A stretch of DNA of 33,857 nt from Flavobacteriales bacterium (GTDB lineage: Bacteria > Bacteroidota > Bacteroidia > Flavobacteriales_D > Crocinitomicaceae), in contig VEQH01000050.1 in assembly GCA_018883325.1 (NCBI GenBank), positions 1 through 33,857 on the forward strand, written 5' to 3'. Positions 17,429-24,798 of this stretch are shown here, in pieces. The notes below the pieces were generated by a model. The model saw nothing but the letters and a program-made list of their open reading frames with translations. It searched no databases and was not told the DNA's origin. A program made the translations under genes and the position numbers. Positions within the stretch are counted from its first letter, which is position 1; the number at the start of each line of letters is the position of its first letter.

Positions 17429-18193
17429 CTATTCCACCTCTTCCATCAATACTTTGTATTTTGCTTTTCCTTCAGGACGTGAACAAGCGTTGAAATGCCA
17501 CCACTCTGTGTCTAAGGGTCTGAATCCTTGTGATTTCATAACTTTTCGAAGTAATTCACGGTTAGCAATTTGCTTTTCGGTAAGCTCTCCCTTTGCTAAA
17601 AACTCTTGTTCCAAAATGGGATAAGCTATTTTTCGAATGTCGTCATAGCCTGCGCCCATATCTAATGGAATTCCACGTTCGTCAATAATCGTTAAATCAA
17701 CCGCTGCACCCATGTTGTGTAAACTTCTATTTTGTGGATTTGAAACAAATTTTCCTCTTTCTGTTGGAGGAATTGAATCTAAAGCATCCCACATTTTTTG
17801 TTGCACACTTACAGGTCTAACCGCATCATACACGAGCAAATGATAACCGGGTTTTAATTGCGAAAGTAATTCTTGACTTTTGGATAATCGAATGGCTACA
17901 TCCTTTTGCAGATAAGCGTTTTTTAAATGTTGGTATAAACGCATTTTCATAAAATTGTCAGTTGTTGCATATTTTAAATCCACTTGAATTTCAGGATTTA
18001 TGGAACGGATATCAACCAAACTATCAATTAAAATGCTTTTTTGTACAGCAACTTTTGAGGTATCAATTATATGTGCTCCTTTAACTGTTTTTGATTCATT
18101 TACTTCTTTTTTAGTTTTTACAGCATCCGATTGACCTTGTTCGTTGCAAGCGAATAGGAGTATAAAAGTTAGAAAGTAAAACAGTTTTTTCAT
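17429..18193 (-). CDS. D-alanyl-D-alanine dipeptidase lipoprotein (VanX/DdpX-like, peptidase M15D)
   Basis: Zn-dependent cleavage of D-Ala-D-Ala dipeptide, a role in cell-wall recycling. The N-terminus is a lipoprotein signal with lipobox LFAC (Cys16). Family motifs are present: DAVRP (124-127, with Arg126), SLHNMGAAVDLTI (157-169, with metal ligands His159 and Asp166) and EWWHF (230-234, with Glu230 and ligand His233). All catalytic residues are in place. Between about 25 and 55 lies a polar linker expected for a lipid-anchored protein. In vancomycin-resistance loci VanX accompanies VanA and VanH. None of these is nearby, so a housekeeping or scavenging role is more likely here. The gene lies 29 bp behind glycosylasparaginase and is probably cotranscribed with it. 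Confidence 0.9.
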   Translation of the reverse strand: MKKLFYFLTFILLFACNEQGQSDAVKTKKEVNESKTVKGAHIIDTSKVAVQKSILIDSLVDIRSINPEIQVDLKYATTDNFMKMRLYQHLKNAYLQKDVAIRLSKSQELLSQLKPGYHLLVYDAVRPVSVQQKMWDALDSIPPTERGKFVSNPQNRSLHNMGAAVDLTIIDERGIPLDMGAGYDDIRKIAYPILEQEFLAKGELTEKQIANRELLRKVMKSQGFRPLDTEWWHFNACSRPEGKAKYKVLMEEVE

Positions 18194-18222
18194 AGTTAAT
18201 TAGCGATAAAGATTTACAAAAA

Positions 18223-19212
18223 TCACCAATTTCGATTAAATCCTGCGTCAACCATTTTTTCTTCACTATTCGTTTTTAATGCGTAATTAAATCCATTATA
18301 AACGGAGTAAGAACCAATGTTTCCTTGCTTATCAATCGCTAAAAAGCAACATTGTAAACCTGTTAAATCATCGTGCTTTTTTATGATGCGATTTACGGCT
18401 TCCTTGCATGCTTCCAAAGGTGAATATCCATGACGCATCAATTCAACAACTGTGTGACTTCCTGCAATTCGAATAATTGCTTCGCCCAAACCTGTTGCTG
18501 TTGCTGCACCAACTTCATTATCAATAAATAATCCTGCTCCAATAATTGGAGAATCCCCTACTCGACCATGCAATTTATAAGCCCAACCACTCGTTGTACA
18601 TGCACCACTAAAATCCCCATTAACATCCATCGCAATCATTCCAATTGTGTCGTGATTTTCGTGATTGATTTCCGGTTTTTTAAATAAATCTTTGTTTTCT
18701 TTTTTCCATTCTTGCCATTCTTTTTTGACTTCTGGCAGTGGTGTTTTTGCTGCCTCAAAACCATTTTCAACTGCAAATTTATGTGCTCCCCCCCCTACCA
18801 ACATTACGTGTTGCGTTTTTTCCATAACTGCTCTTGCAACTGAAATTGGATGCTTAATTCCTTCCAAAAATGCAACTGAACCACAACGTGATCGTTCGTC
18901 CATGATACAAGCATCTAGTGTCACATGCCCATCTCTATCGGGGCGACCACCAATGCCAACACTGCGATTTGTCAAATCATTTTCGGTTACACGGACGCCT
19001 TTTTCAACGGCATCAATTGCTTTTCCTCCTTTGCTCAAAACTTCCCAAGCAGCTTTATTTGCCTCCATTCCGTGAATCCAAGTTGAAACAACTATTGGTC
19101 CATTTGCTTTTTCCTCGAAAGATTGACCAATCAAAGTTGCTCCTTTTAGTGGTTTCACTAAGGATAATGCTCCAGCTACTAGACCAAATTTGAAGAAATT
19201 TCTGCGTTTCAT
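18223..19212 (-). CDS. N4-(beta-N-acetylglucosaminyl)-L-asparaginase (glycosylasparaginase, 329 aa)
   Basis: Ntn-hydrolase that cleaves the GlcNAc-Asn bond of glycoproteins, or acts as an isoaspartyl peptidase/asparaginase. The precursor is expected to self-cleave before Thr189 in HDTIGMIAMD, giving alpha and beta subunits. The beta-subunit motifs SGWAYKLHGRVGDSPIIGAG and GAATATGLGE are clear. The N-terminus MKRRNFFKFGLVAGALSL has a twin-arginine-like signal, so export of a folded enzyme to the periplasm is likely. Length and motifs resemble the well-studied Elizabethkingia enzyme. Its start overlaps the end of mltG by 4 bp, so the two are translationally coupled. Confidence 0.9.
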   Translation of the reverse strand: MKRRNFFKFGLVAGALSLVKPLKGATLIGQSFEEKANGPIVVSTWIHGMEANKAAWEVLSKGGKAIDAVEKGVRVTENDLTNRSVGIGGRPDRDGHVTLDACIMDERSRCGSVAFLEGIKHPISVARAVMEKTQHVMLVGGGAHKFAVENGFEAAKTPLPEVKKEWQEWKKENKDLFKKPEINHENHDTIGMIAMDVNGDFSGACTTSGWAYKLHGRVGDSPIIGAGLFIDNEVGAATATGLGEAIIRIAGSHTVVELMRHGYSPLEACKEAVNRIIKKHDDLTGLQCCFLAIDKQGNIGSYSVYNGFNYALKTNSEEKMVDAGFNRNW

Positions 19213-20282
19213 TTTTTCTTTTTCTTTAGTTCATTCGCCAACCAAACTTGATATTTTCGAGCATTACGCATATGTTGAACGTCAGAAGATTCAAAATTGT
19301 GCGTGTAGGAAAAATCTGGTTTTGCACACATGAATAAATAGTCGTGTTTTTCATAATTTAAAACAGCATCCAAAACTTTTGCAGATGTCATACAAATTGG
19401 TCCAGGAGGTAAACCTTTGATTTTATAAGTATTGTAGGCGCAATCTACTGAACGATGTTCACTTAACAAGCGTTCGACTCCGTTCAATTTTTCTTCCCAA
19501 CAAAATTTGAAAGTAGGATCTGATTGCAGTAACATTCCTTTTTTAATTCGATTCAGGTACAAGCCCGCAATAGTTGACCATTCTGAAGAATGAATTGACT
19601 GTTCGCTGTAAACGATACTTGCCAAAGTTGCCAATTCACTTTGGGAGGTAAGCCCCATTTGCGTTAACTTAGATTTACGTTCTGGTGTCCAAAAATTTTT
19701 AAATTCTCGTGCCATTCTTTCTACAAACATTTTTTCATCTGTGTCGAAATACATCGCATAAGTATTTGGCAAAAACATCGCTGGCAATTGCTCTGGAGTA
19801 AACCCAAATTTATTTAAAGTTTCAGCGTTATTCAAATAGTCAACTAATTGGGTGCTATCAAGCATTAGGCTTTTTTGAACCATTCCTGCCATTTGATAAA
19901 TGTCTCTGCAATTGTTGAAAGTTACATCTACTTCCACTTCCGCATTTCCGTTTCCATTCGCATTTAAGGTGAAACCATTCAATACATTTTTGTAAGAAAT
20001 ACCCGGTTCAATAATGTATTTCCCAAGTGCGATATTTGACCCATTCAATCCTTTAAAATCTCCAACAGAAATAAATCCTTTTACATCTTTTATAATTCCT
20101 TCATCTTTCAATGCCTCAGCTAATTCTTTTAAAGAAATTGTTTTCTTAATGAAAAAAATTTGCTCCGTTTTATTGATAGTAGTTTTATTTCCAGCAAGAT
20201 AAAGCATGATTTTTGGCGTCGCAACCGCAATTGCAGCGAGTGTGGCAATAATACCAACGATAATTATTGTTCTTTTAGACAT
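19209..20282 (-). CDS. mltG: Endolytic murein transglycosylase MltG (357 aa)
   Basis: Terminates nascent glycan strands at the inner membrane. One N-terminal membrane segment (about 5-30, IIIVGIIATLAAIAVA) is followed by a LysM-like subdomain (about 45-105) and the YceG catalytic domain. The motif ASIVYSEQ contains Glu227, which aligns with the conserved catalytic glutamate region. NRIKKGMLLQSDPTF (about 244-258) and YNTYKIKGLPPGPI are family hallmarks. The C-terminus ends in a poly-Lys tail. The start overlaps the preceding GNAT gene by 19 bp and the stop overlaps the glycosylasparaginase start by 4 bp, which places it inside an envelope operon headed by dapF. Confidence 0.93.
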   Translation of the reverse strand: MSKRTIIIVGIIATLAAIAVATPKIMLYLAGNKTTINKTEQIFFIKKTISLKELAEALKDEGIIKDVKGFISVGDFKGLNGSNIALGKYIIEPGISYKNVLNGFTLNANGNGNAEVEVDVTFNNCRDIYQMAGMVQKSLMLDSTQLVDYLNNAETLNKFGFTPEQLPAMFLPNTYAMYFDTDEKMFVERMAREFKNFWTPERKSKLTQMGLTSQSELATLASIVYSEQSIHSSEWSTIAGLYLNRIKKGMLLQSDPTFKFCWEEKLNGVERLLSEHRSVDCAYNTYKIKGLPPGPICMTSAKVLDAVLNYEKHDYLFMCAKPDFSYTHNFESSDVQHMRNARKYQVWLANELKKKKK

Positions 20283-20788
20283 AATTGATAACTAATTTCG
20301 TCAATTCTTTTTCCTTTAAATATAAACCAATTTTTTCGAATACCGATTCGCTCAAAACCCAACGATTCAAATAAATGAATACTTGCCTCATTGTCTGCGT
20401 GGATACTGCATTGTAAATTTTTTAATTCTAAAATATCTCGAGCATATTCAACAAGTAATGCAATACTTTCTTTTGCGCGGCCTTTTCTTCGTGCTTTTTC
20501 TTCAGCGATTAAAATTCCAACAGATGCAAATCCATGTTTAAAATTGACATCATATAAATCAATTGTGCCGACAGAATAATCTGAATCGTTTTCACAAATG
20601 ATAAATCGTGCTTGACCAGAATTTCTAATGTTAGACTGTTGTTCAATCAATTCATGAATTGCTGTCATTGAAAAAGGCACTTCAGTATTGGAAACTTTCC
20701 AATTTTCTGGATTGTTTTCCCACATGAACAAGGTCGTTGCATCGTCTTCTTCAACAGAACGGAGGTAAATTGTTTTTCCTTTCAACAT
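20264..20788 (-). CDS. GNAT-family N-acetyltransferase (RimJ/RimL-like, 174 aa)
   Basis: Acetyl-CoA-dependent acetyltransferase of the Acetyltransf_3 type. The N-terminus LKGKTIYLRSVEEDDATTLFMWENN is typical of the RimL/SpeG subgroup. Motif A, with the acetyl-CoA-binding loop, is ASVGILIAEEKARRKGRAKE (about 97-116). Motif B, LFESLGFERIGIRK, lies near 145. The substrate is not evident from sequence; ribosomal-protein N-termini and polyamines are acceptors of related enzymes. It overlaps both neighbours (7 bp with the hypothetical gene upstream, 19 bp with mltG downstream), so it is translated as part of the dapF-mltG run. Confidence 0.88.
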   Translation of the reverse strand: MLKGKTIYLRSVEEDDATTLFMWENNPENWKVSNTEVPFSMTAIHELIEQQSNIRNSGQARFIICENDSDYSVGTIDLYDVNFKHGFASVGILIAEEKARRKGRAKESIALLVEYARDILELKNLQCSIHADNEASIHLFESLGFERIGIRKNWFIFKGKRIDEISYQLCLKEQ

Positions 20789-21279
20789 CGTTTTAACTTT
20801 TCAATTCGTTGTTGAATTTCACTGGTTGTGTAGCTTTTAATTCCTTTGTATTCATTGCTCAAATGTAAGCCAAAAGTGGAATAAATCGTATTTTGAGTTT
20901 CAAGAAAATGTAACATTTCACTCAATTTAGAAATTGAATCTGGTGCGTTTAAAATATTTTTAATTGGAACCAAACAACTTGAATTCAAGTCTTTAGCACT
21001 TTCAAATTTCTCAAAAGCTTCATTTACTTCTTGAAAAGTTAATTCGAAATTCAATTTAACAATAACAGTTCCTATTTTCTTTTTTTGAATAATTTGTAAA
21101 ATTGAGTCGGTTGAAATTCCGTTGTCTTTGCCATTTGCTTTCAAGCTAAAATAATGATTATCAATAGAAAAACCAATGTGAGGTGGAATTTTATCCGCAT
21201 GAATTATCCATAAATGAATTCCTGAAAAAGAATCAATTTGCGGGCTGAAATCTAAATCTTTAAATGTGAAATCAAACAT
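20782..21279 (-). CDS. Conserved hypothetical protein between dapF and mltG (165 aa)
   Basis: No family that I can name with confidence. A longer frame starts at 21315, but the ATG at 21279 gives an 8-bp overlap with the dapF stop (ATGTTTGA) and a natural start (MFDFTFKDLDF), so it is preferred. The sequence is soluble, with no signal peptide or membrane segment. It begins with a compact beta-like region (IHLWIIHADKIPPHIGFSID, YFSLKANGKD), followed by helices (ILQIIQKKK, FQEVNEAFEKFE) and a Ser/Thr-Glu-rich helical end (SEIQQRIEKLKRC). Tight overlaps on both sides suggest a function linked to DapF or MltG, but this is positional inference only. Confidence 0.75.
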   Translation of the reverse strand: MFDFTFKDLDFSPQIDSFSGIHLWIIHADKIPPHIGFSIDNHYFSLKANGKDNGISTDSILQIIQKKKIGTVIVKLNFELTFQEVNEAFEKFESAKDLNSSCLVPIKNILNAPDSISKLSEMLHFLETQNTIYSTFGLHLSNEYKGIKSYTTSEIQQRIEKLKRC

Positions 21280-22051
21280 CGATTGTTCCTGAAAAAACGA
21301 ATTTTGCTGGACCAATTAAGAAAATCTCTTCGTATTGACCTGAACCAATTCTTTTAAATTCAACTGCTAAATTGCCACCTTTCACTTTTACATCAATTCT
21401 TGACAATTCTTTATCGAGCAAAAAATCTTGAACCAATGCACAAGCAGTAGCTCCTGTTCCGCAAGATAAGGTTTCGTCCTCTACACCGCGTTCATAGGTT
21501 TCAATCGAAATTGAATTATCCGCTAAAACTTGAACTAAATTTACATTGATACCATCTGCTTTATATTTCTCCGAATAACGAATTTTTCTTCCAAATTCAA
21601 CAATGTCAGTTTTAGCGTCTTGTGATTGAAACTGAACAAAATGCGGTGAACCTGTTTGTACTACAAAAGCAACTCCGTCTGATTCAATGAAATTTACATC
21701 TTTCATTTTGACACGAATTTCTTGGTTCGTACGTGTTGCAAAATGTTCCCCATCAATAGCTTCAAACTTCACATTTTCAGTCTTTAATCCTAGTGTTGTG
21801 GCAAATTCAACTGCACATCTTGCACCATTTCCACAAAAACTTTTGGATCCGTCGGCATTGTAATAATCCATTTCAAAAGCCAACCTTTCAGAAGCATTGA
21901 TTTTTATTAAACCGTCTGCTCCAATACCAAAACGACGGTTACAAATTGCTTGTATTTGGGCTATTGAAAGATTGTTGTATTCACCAGAAAGATTATCAAG
22001 CATGACAAAATCGTTTCCTGTACCTTGATATTTTGAAAAATGTATTTTCAT
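21272..22051 (-). CDS. dapF: Diaminopimelate epimerase DapF (259 aa)
   Basis: Converts LL- to meso-diaminopimelate, the last step before lysine and a direct precursor of peptidoglycan cross-links. The N-terminus MKIHFSKYQGTGNDFVMLDN is typical. The two catalytic cysteines are Cys73 in FCGNGARC and Cys197 in SCGTGATA. GADGLI and ERGVEDETLSCGTGA are also conserved. The length is normal for Bacteroidota. It is the first gene of a minus-strand run of overlapping genes ending with glycosylasparaginase or the D-Ala-D-Ala dipeptidase, so precursor synthesis and wall remodelling are linked by position. Confidence 0.96.
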   Translation of the reverse strand: MKIHFSKYQGTGNDFVMLDNLSGEYNNLSIAQIQAICNRRFGIGADGLIKINASERLAFEMDYYNADGSKSFCGNGARCAVEFATTLGLKTENVKFEAIDGEHFATRTNQEIRVKMKDVNFIESDGVAFVVQTGSPHFVQFQSQDAKTDIVEFGRKIRYSEKYKADGINVNLVQVLADNSISIETYERGVEDETLSCGTGATACALVQDFLLDKELSRIDVKVKGGNLAVEFKRIGSGQYEEIFLIGPAKFVFSGTIDV

Positions 22052-22118
22052 GCGGTAAAATTAAGGAAACTTGTTGGGTGAAAATAGATTGTTTTTTAAG
22101 AAAAAATCTAATCGTGTA

Positions 22119-22391
22119 TTAGGGAAACTTTTTGTAAATATCTTTTCTATGCATTACTTTGATTAAACGGATAGAATTCTGTTTTTCCAATTGAAACCCA
22201 ATTCTATAATTATCAAAACTGTATCGATAAAATGAATTGAAACCTTTTAGTTTTTTTTTAATATTCGAAAGTTCTTTAATATTATTTGCAGATTCAGCTA
22301 ATTCAATAAATTTGATTACCTCTTGCTTAGCTGATTCTACTTTTAATTTGTCTATTGACTTATTAAATCTTGTGTCAAAAATGACATTCAT
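22119..22391 (-). CDS. RelE/ParE-superfamily toxin (90 aa)
   Basis: Probable mRNA interferase toxin. The characteristic C-terminal block reads FYRYSFDNYRIGFQLE, then IRLIKVMHRKDIYKKFP, matching the RelE-type pattern of YR...YRIGF...V.HRK.IY. It is short, basic and soluble. The start overlaps the stop of the small upstream gene by 4 bp, as expected of a type II toxin-antitoxin pair with the antitoxin first. Whether it is active, or belongs to the HigB or YafQ subgroup, cannot be told. Confidence 0.88.
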   Translation of the reverse strand: MNVIFDTRFNKSIDKLKVESAKQEVIKFIELAESANNIKELSNIKKKLKGFNSFYRYSFDNYRIGFQLEKQNSIRLIKVMHRKDIYKKFP

Positions 22392-22576
22392 TTCGAATTA
22401 AGCTTTTTCATTATCGTTTCTCTCGATACATTTTTTCCCGTTTTTTCAGTTTTCAAAATTTTTCCAAATAAAAAATCTTCATCACTGAAAGATTTTGCAG
22501 ATAATCCCATTTTTTTTGCAAATTCGATTAATAATTTATTTGTTTTTGAATCTGTTTGAATTACTGTAACAGCCAT
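22388..22576 (-). CDS. Antitoxin partner of the RelE-type toxin (62 aa)
   Basis: A short protein (MAVTVIQTDSKTNKLLIEFA...) ending in a charged tail (KTGKNVSRETIMKKLNSK). There is no strong match to a named antitoxin class, but size, order and the 4-bp overlap with the toxin gene support the role. The N-terminal part could form a short strand plus helix dimerisation region, and the C-terminal part could wrap the toxin. A TAnnTTTG box lies 15 bp upstream. Autoregulation by the complex is usual for such pairs, but no operator is obvious. Confidence 0.8.
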   Translation of the reverse strand: MAVTVIQTDSKTNKLLIEFAKKMGLSAKSFSDEDFLFGKILKTEKTGKNVSRETIMKKLNSK

Positions 22577-22590
22577 ATTATTTTTTTTAT

Positions 22591-22598
22591 CAAATTTA
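22591..22598 (-). promoter_or_regulatory. -7 box of the toxin-antitoxin promoter
   Basis: The minus strand reads TAAATTTG, a match to the Bacteroidota -7 consensus TAnnTTTG, 15 bp before the antitoxin ATG. No TTG was found at the usual 19-20 bp distance upstream, so the assignment rests on the -7 element alone. Confidence 0.45.
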
Positions 22599-22650
22599 CT
22601 AATTGATTTTAATGAATTTGATTTTGAACTATAAATTCCTTATACATTCA

Positions 22651-23133
22651 TTAAATCTCTTTCAAAAACCATAAATTGCAAGCTGTGTGTCCAGAATTAC
22701 CAAGTGCTTGATTGAGTTGTTTAAATCCTGCTTGAAGGTACATGTTCACAGCTTTCGCGTATTCAGGTAAACTTTCGATGTAAACAGATTTAAAACCCAT
22801 TTCAATTGCTGAATCAATTGTTTTATTCATCAATTCTAAGCCAAAACCTTTACCTCTAGCTTCTTTAGAAATGTAAAATTTCACCAATTCAACACAATTT
22901 TCGGGCAGACCTTGAGTTGGAAATAAGCCACAACAACCAACGGCCTTTCCGTCCATTTCTAGTACCCACAAGATAGAATTTTCCTCTTGAAATAATTCAA
23001 ACAAGTGATCGGTCGTTGGATCTGAGTAAACTGTTCCTTCTTGTGGAGCATTGTGTTCAATAAATACCTGACGAATCATTGTTGCCAAAGCAAGATTGTC
23101 TTCTTTTTGAATTTTTCTAATAATAGAATTCAT
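22651..23133 (-). CDS. GNAT-family N-acetyltransferase (160 aa)
   Basis: Acetyltransf_1-type enzyme. The first half (IIRKIQKEDNLALATMIRQV) is the usual N-terminal strand and helix. Residues of about 93-110 (KFYISKEARGKGFGLELMNK) form motif A with the RGKG(F/I)G acetyl-CoA pyrophosphate loop. The end has the AVNMYLQAGFKQL motif. The sequence WVLEMDGKAVGCCGLFP is typical of small-molecule or amino-acid acetyltransferases. The substrate is unknown. It is a single gene between the lpd terminator and the toxin-antitoxin pair. Confidence 0.88.
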   Translation of the reverse strand: MNSIIRKIQKEDNLALATMIRQVFIEHNAPQEGTVYSDPTTDHLFELFQEENSILWVLEMDGKAVGCCGLFPTQGLPENCVELVKFYISKEARGKGFGLELMNKTIDSAIEMGFKSVYIESLPEYAKAVNMYLQAGFKQLNQALGNSGHTACNLWFLKEI

Positions 23134-23149
23134 CGTTTATTGTTAAAAT

Positions 23150-23178
23150 AAAAAGGAGACCTCGCGATCTCCTTCATT
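23150..23178 (-). terminator. Terminator downstream of dihydrolipoyl dehydrogenase
   Basis: AAGGAGA (23153-23159) pairs with TCTCCTT (23168-23174) around an 8-nt loop. On the minus strand the stem is followed by TTTATTTT. It lies about 40 bp past the lpd stop and 20 bp before the GNAT start, so it separates the two transcripts. Confidence 0.75.
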
Positions 23179-23216
23179 GATTTATTTACATGCAGGAATA
23201 CCTACAGATTTTTAAT

Positions 23217-24608
23217 TTACAAGTGAATCACTTCACCATAAGCCGCTGCTGCTGCTTCCATAATCGCCTCAGACATTGTTGGATGTGGGTGAACTGTTTT
23301 TATTAATTCCTCACCAGTTGTTTCCAATTTACGAACGGCAACTAATTCAGCAACCATTTCCGTTACATTTGCACCAATCATGTGACCTCCTAAAAGTTCA
23401 CCGTATTTTGCATCGAAAATTAATTTCACAAAACCATCTTTCGCACCAGCTGCGCTTGCTTTACCCGAAGCCGAGAATGGGAATTTACCAACTTTGATTT
23501 CATATCCTGCTTCTTTAGCCGCTTTTTCTGTCATTCCAACAGAAGCAACTTCAGGAGAACAATAAGTACAACCTGGGATATTGCCATAGTTCAAAGGCTC
23601 TGGGTGGTGACCTGCGATTTTTTCAACACAAATAATTCCTTCCGCTGAAGCAACGTGCGCCAATGCAGGACCAGGAACAACATCTCCAATTGCATAAAAA
23701 CCTGGGATATTAGTTTGATAATAATCATTAACTAAAATACGTCCTTTGTCAACAACAATTCCAACTTCTTCCAAACCAATATTTTCAATATTTGCTTGAA
23801 TTCCAACTGCCGAAAGCACAACATCACATTCGATTTTCTCTTCACCTTTTGCTGTTTTTACAGTAACTACGCAACCAGCTCCTTTGGTGTCAACTGACTC
23901 AACAGAAGCATTTGTCATTATTTTAATTCCTGACTTTTTGAATGATTTCTCAAGTTGTTTTGATACTTCTTCATCCTCAACAGGAACGATATTTGGCAAG
24001 TATTCAACAATTGTAACTTCTGTTCCAATCGCATTGTAAAAATAAGCAAACTCAACACCGATTGCTCCTGACCCAACAACTACCAATCTTTTTGGTTGGG
24101 TTTCTAAAGTCATTGCTTGACGATAACCAATGATTTTTTTACCATCTTGTGGCAAATTTGGAAGTTCACGAGAACGAGCACCTGTTGCAATAATTACACC
24201 TTTAGATGCAGTATATTCGGTTGTTGTTCCTGCTTCATCTGTAACAGCAACTTTTTTACCTGCTTTGATAACACCATTACCTTTTAGAACATCAATTTTA
24301 TTTTTTTTCATTAAAAATTGAATTCCGTTACTCATTCCATTGGCAACATCACGGCTTCTTTTTACCATTCCACCAAAGTCAGCAGAGGCATCTTTAACAG
24401 AAATTCCATAATCAGCTGCGTGCGAAATGTATTCAAAAACGTTTGCTGATTTCAACAATGCTTTCGTTGGAATACAACCCCAATTTAAACAAATACCACC
24501 AAGCGACTCACGCTCAACGATTGCTGTTTTTAAACCTAATTGAGATGCGCGAATTGCAGTTACATATCCGCCTGGCCCGCTACCAACAACAATAATATCG
24601 TAATTCAT
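23217..24608 (-). CDS. lpdA: Dihydrolipoyl dehydrogenase (463 aa)
   Basis: E3 flavoprotein of the pyruvate, 2-oxoglutarate and branched-chain 2-oxoacid dehydrogenase complexes and the glycine cleavage system. It reoxidises dihydrolipoamide with NAD+. FAD-binding GSGPGGYVTA (9-18), the redox disulfide Cys40/Cys45 in GGICLNWGCIPTK, the NAD-binding GSGAIGVEFA, the second FAD motif YAIGDVV and the C-terminal catalytic HPHPTMSEA are all intact. The ATG at 24608 (MNYDIIVVG) is chosen over one at 24647. The extra 13 residues are hydrophobic and atypical, and the likely -7 box lies inside them. No E1 or E2 genes are adjacent, so the protein probably serves complexes encoded elsewhere. Confidence 0.96.
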   Translation of the reverse strand: MNYDIIVVGSGPGGYVTAIRASQLGLKTAIVERESLGGICLNWGCIPTKALLKSANVFEYISHAADYGISVKDASADFGGMVKRSRDVANGMSNGIQFLMKKNKIDVLKGNGVIKAGKKVAVTDEAGTTTEYTASKGVIIATGARSRELPNLPQDGKKIIGYRQAMTLETQPKRLVVVGSGAIGVEFAYFYNAIGTEVTIVEYLPNIVPVEDEEVSKQLEKSFKKSGIKIMTNASVESVDTKGAGCVVTVKTAKGEEKIECDVVLSAVGIQANIENIGLEEVGIVVDKGRILVNDYYQTNIPGFYAIGDVVPGPALAHVASAEGIICVEKIAGHHPEPLNYGNIPGCTYCSPEVASVGMTEKAAKEAGYEIKVGKFPFSASGKASAAGAKDGFVKLIFDAKYGELLGGHMIGANVTEMVAELVAVRKLETTGEELIKTVHPHPTMSEAIMEAAAAAYGEVIHL

Positions 24609-24626
24609 AATTTTATTTTTAAGGCA

Positions 24627-24634
24627 CAAAATTA
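24627..24634 (-). promoter_or_regulatory. -7 box of the lpd promoter
   Basis: The minus strand reads TAATTTTG (TAnnTTTG), 18 bp before the chosen ATG at 24608. A TTG lies 15 bp further upstream, shorter than the preferred 19-20 bp spacing. The box supports the shorter protein start. Confidence 0.5.
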
Positions 24635-24773
24635 GTGAAAAAATCATAGCAATTATTAGCTGACTTAAAACATCAATTCTTTAGCTAAATGAACGCTTTT
24701 TTTGATTTTAGCTATGTTAAAAAAATACCACAAATAAGCGTTTACAAAGCAGTCCATTTCTTTAATTAATGCT

Positions 24774-24781
24774 TACTTTTG
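24774..24781 (+). promoter_or_regulatory. -7 box of the purL operon promoter
   Basis: TACTTTTG matches TAnnTTTG exactly and lies 17 bp before the ATG at 24799. No clear TTG is seen at the -33 position. The alternative ATG at 24769 would lie upstream of this box and could not be on the message, which is the main reason for choosing 24799. Confidence 0.5.
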
Positions 24782-24798
24782 CTCTGAAAAATTTTAGA

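Noticed and set aside
17429-18193. VanX-like gene taken as part of a vancomycin-resistance cluster
   Set aside because: No VanA-, VanH- or VanS/R-like genes are nearby, and the protein is a lipoprotein, which fits a scavenging role better.
18665-19193. Plus-strand open frames over the glycosylasparaginase gene (up to 136 codons)
   Set aside because: They are antisense to a gene with clear catalytic motifs and show no protein-like features of their own.
22087-22110. AT-only hairpin behind the toxin gene
   Set aside because: Imperfect, made almost wholly of A and T, with no clear T-run after it; too weak to call a terminator.
24609-24647. Longer start of dihydrolipoyl dehydrogenase (13 extra residues)
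   Set aside because: The extra residues are not typical of the family and contain the probable -7 box; the flavin motif begins right after the ATG at 24608.
24769-24798. Longer start of purL
   Set aside because: A TACTTTTG -7 box lies between this ATG and 24799, so the message would start downstream of it.
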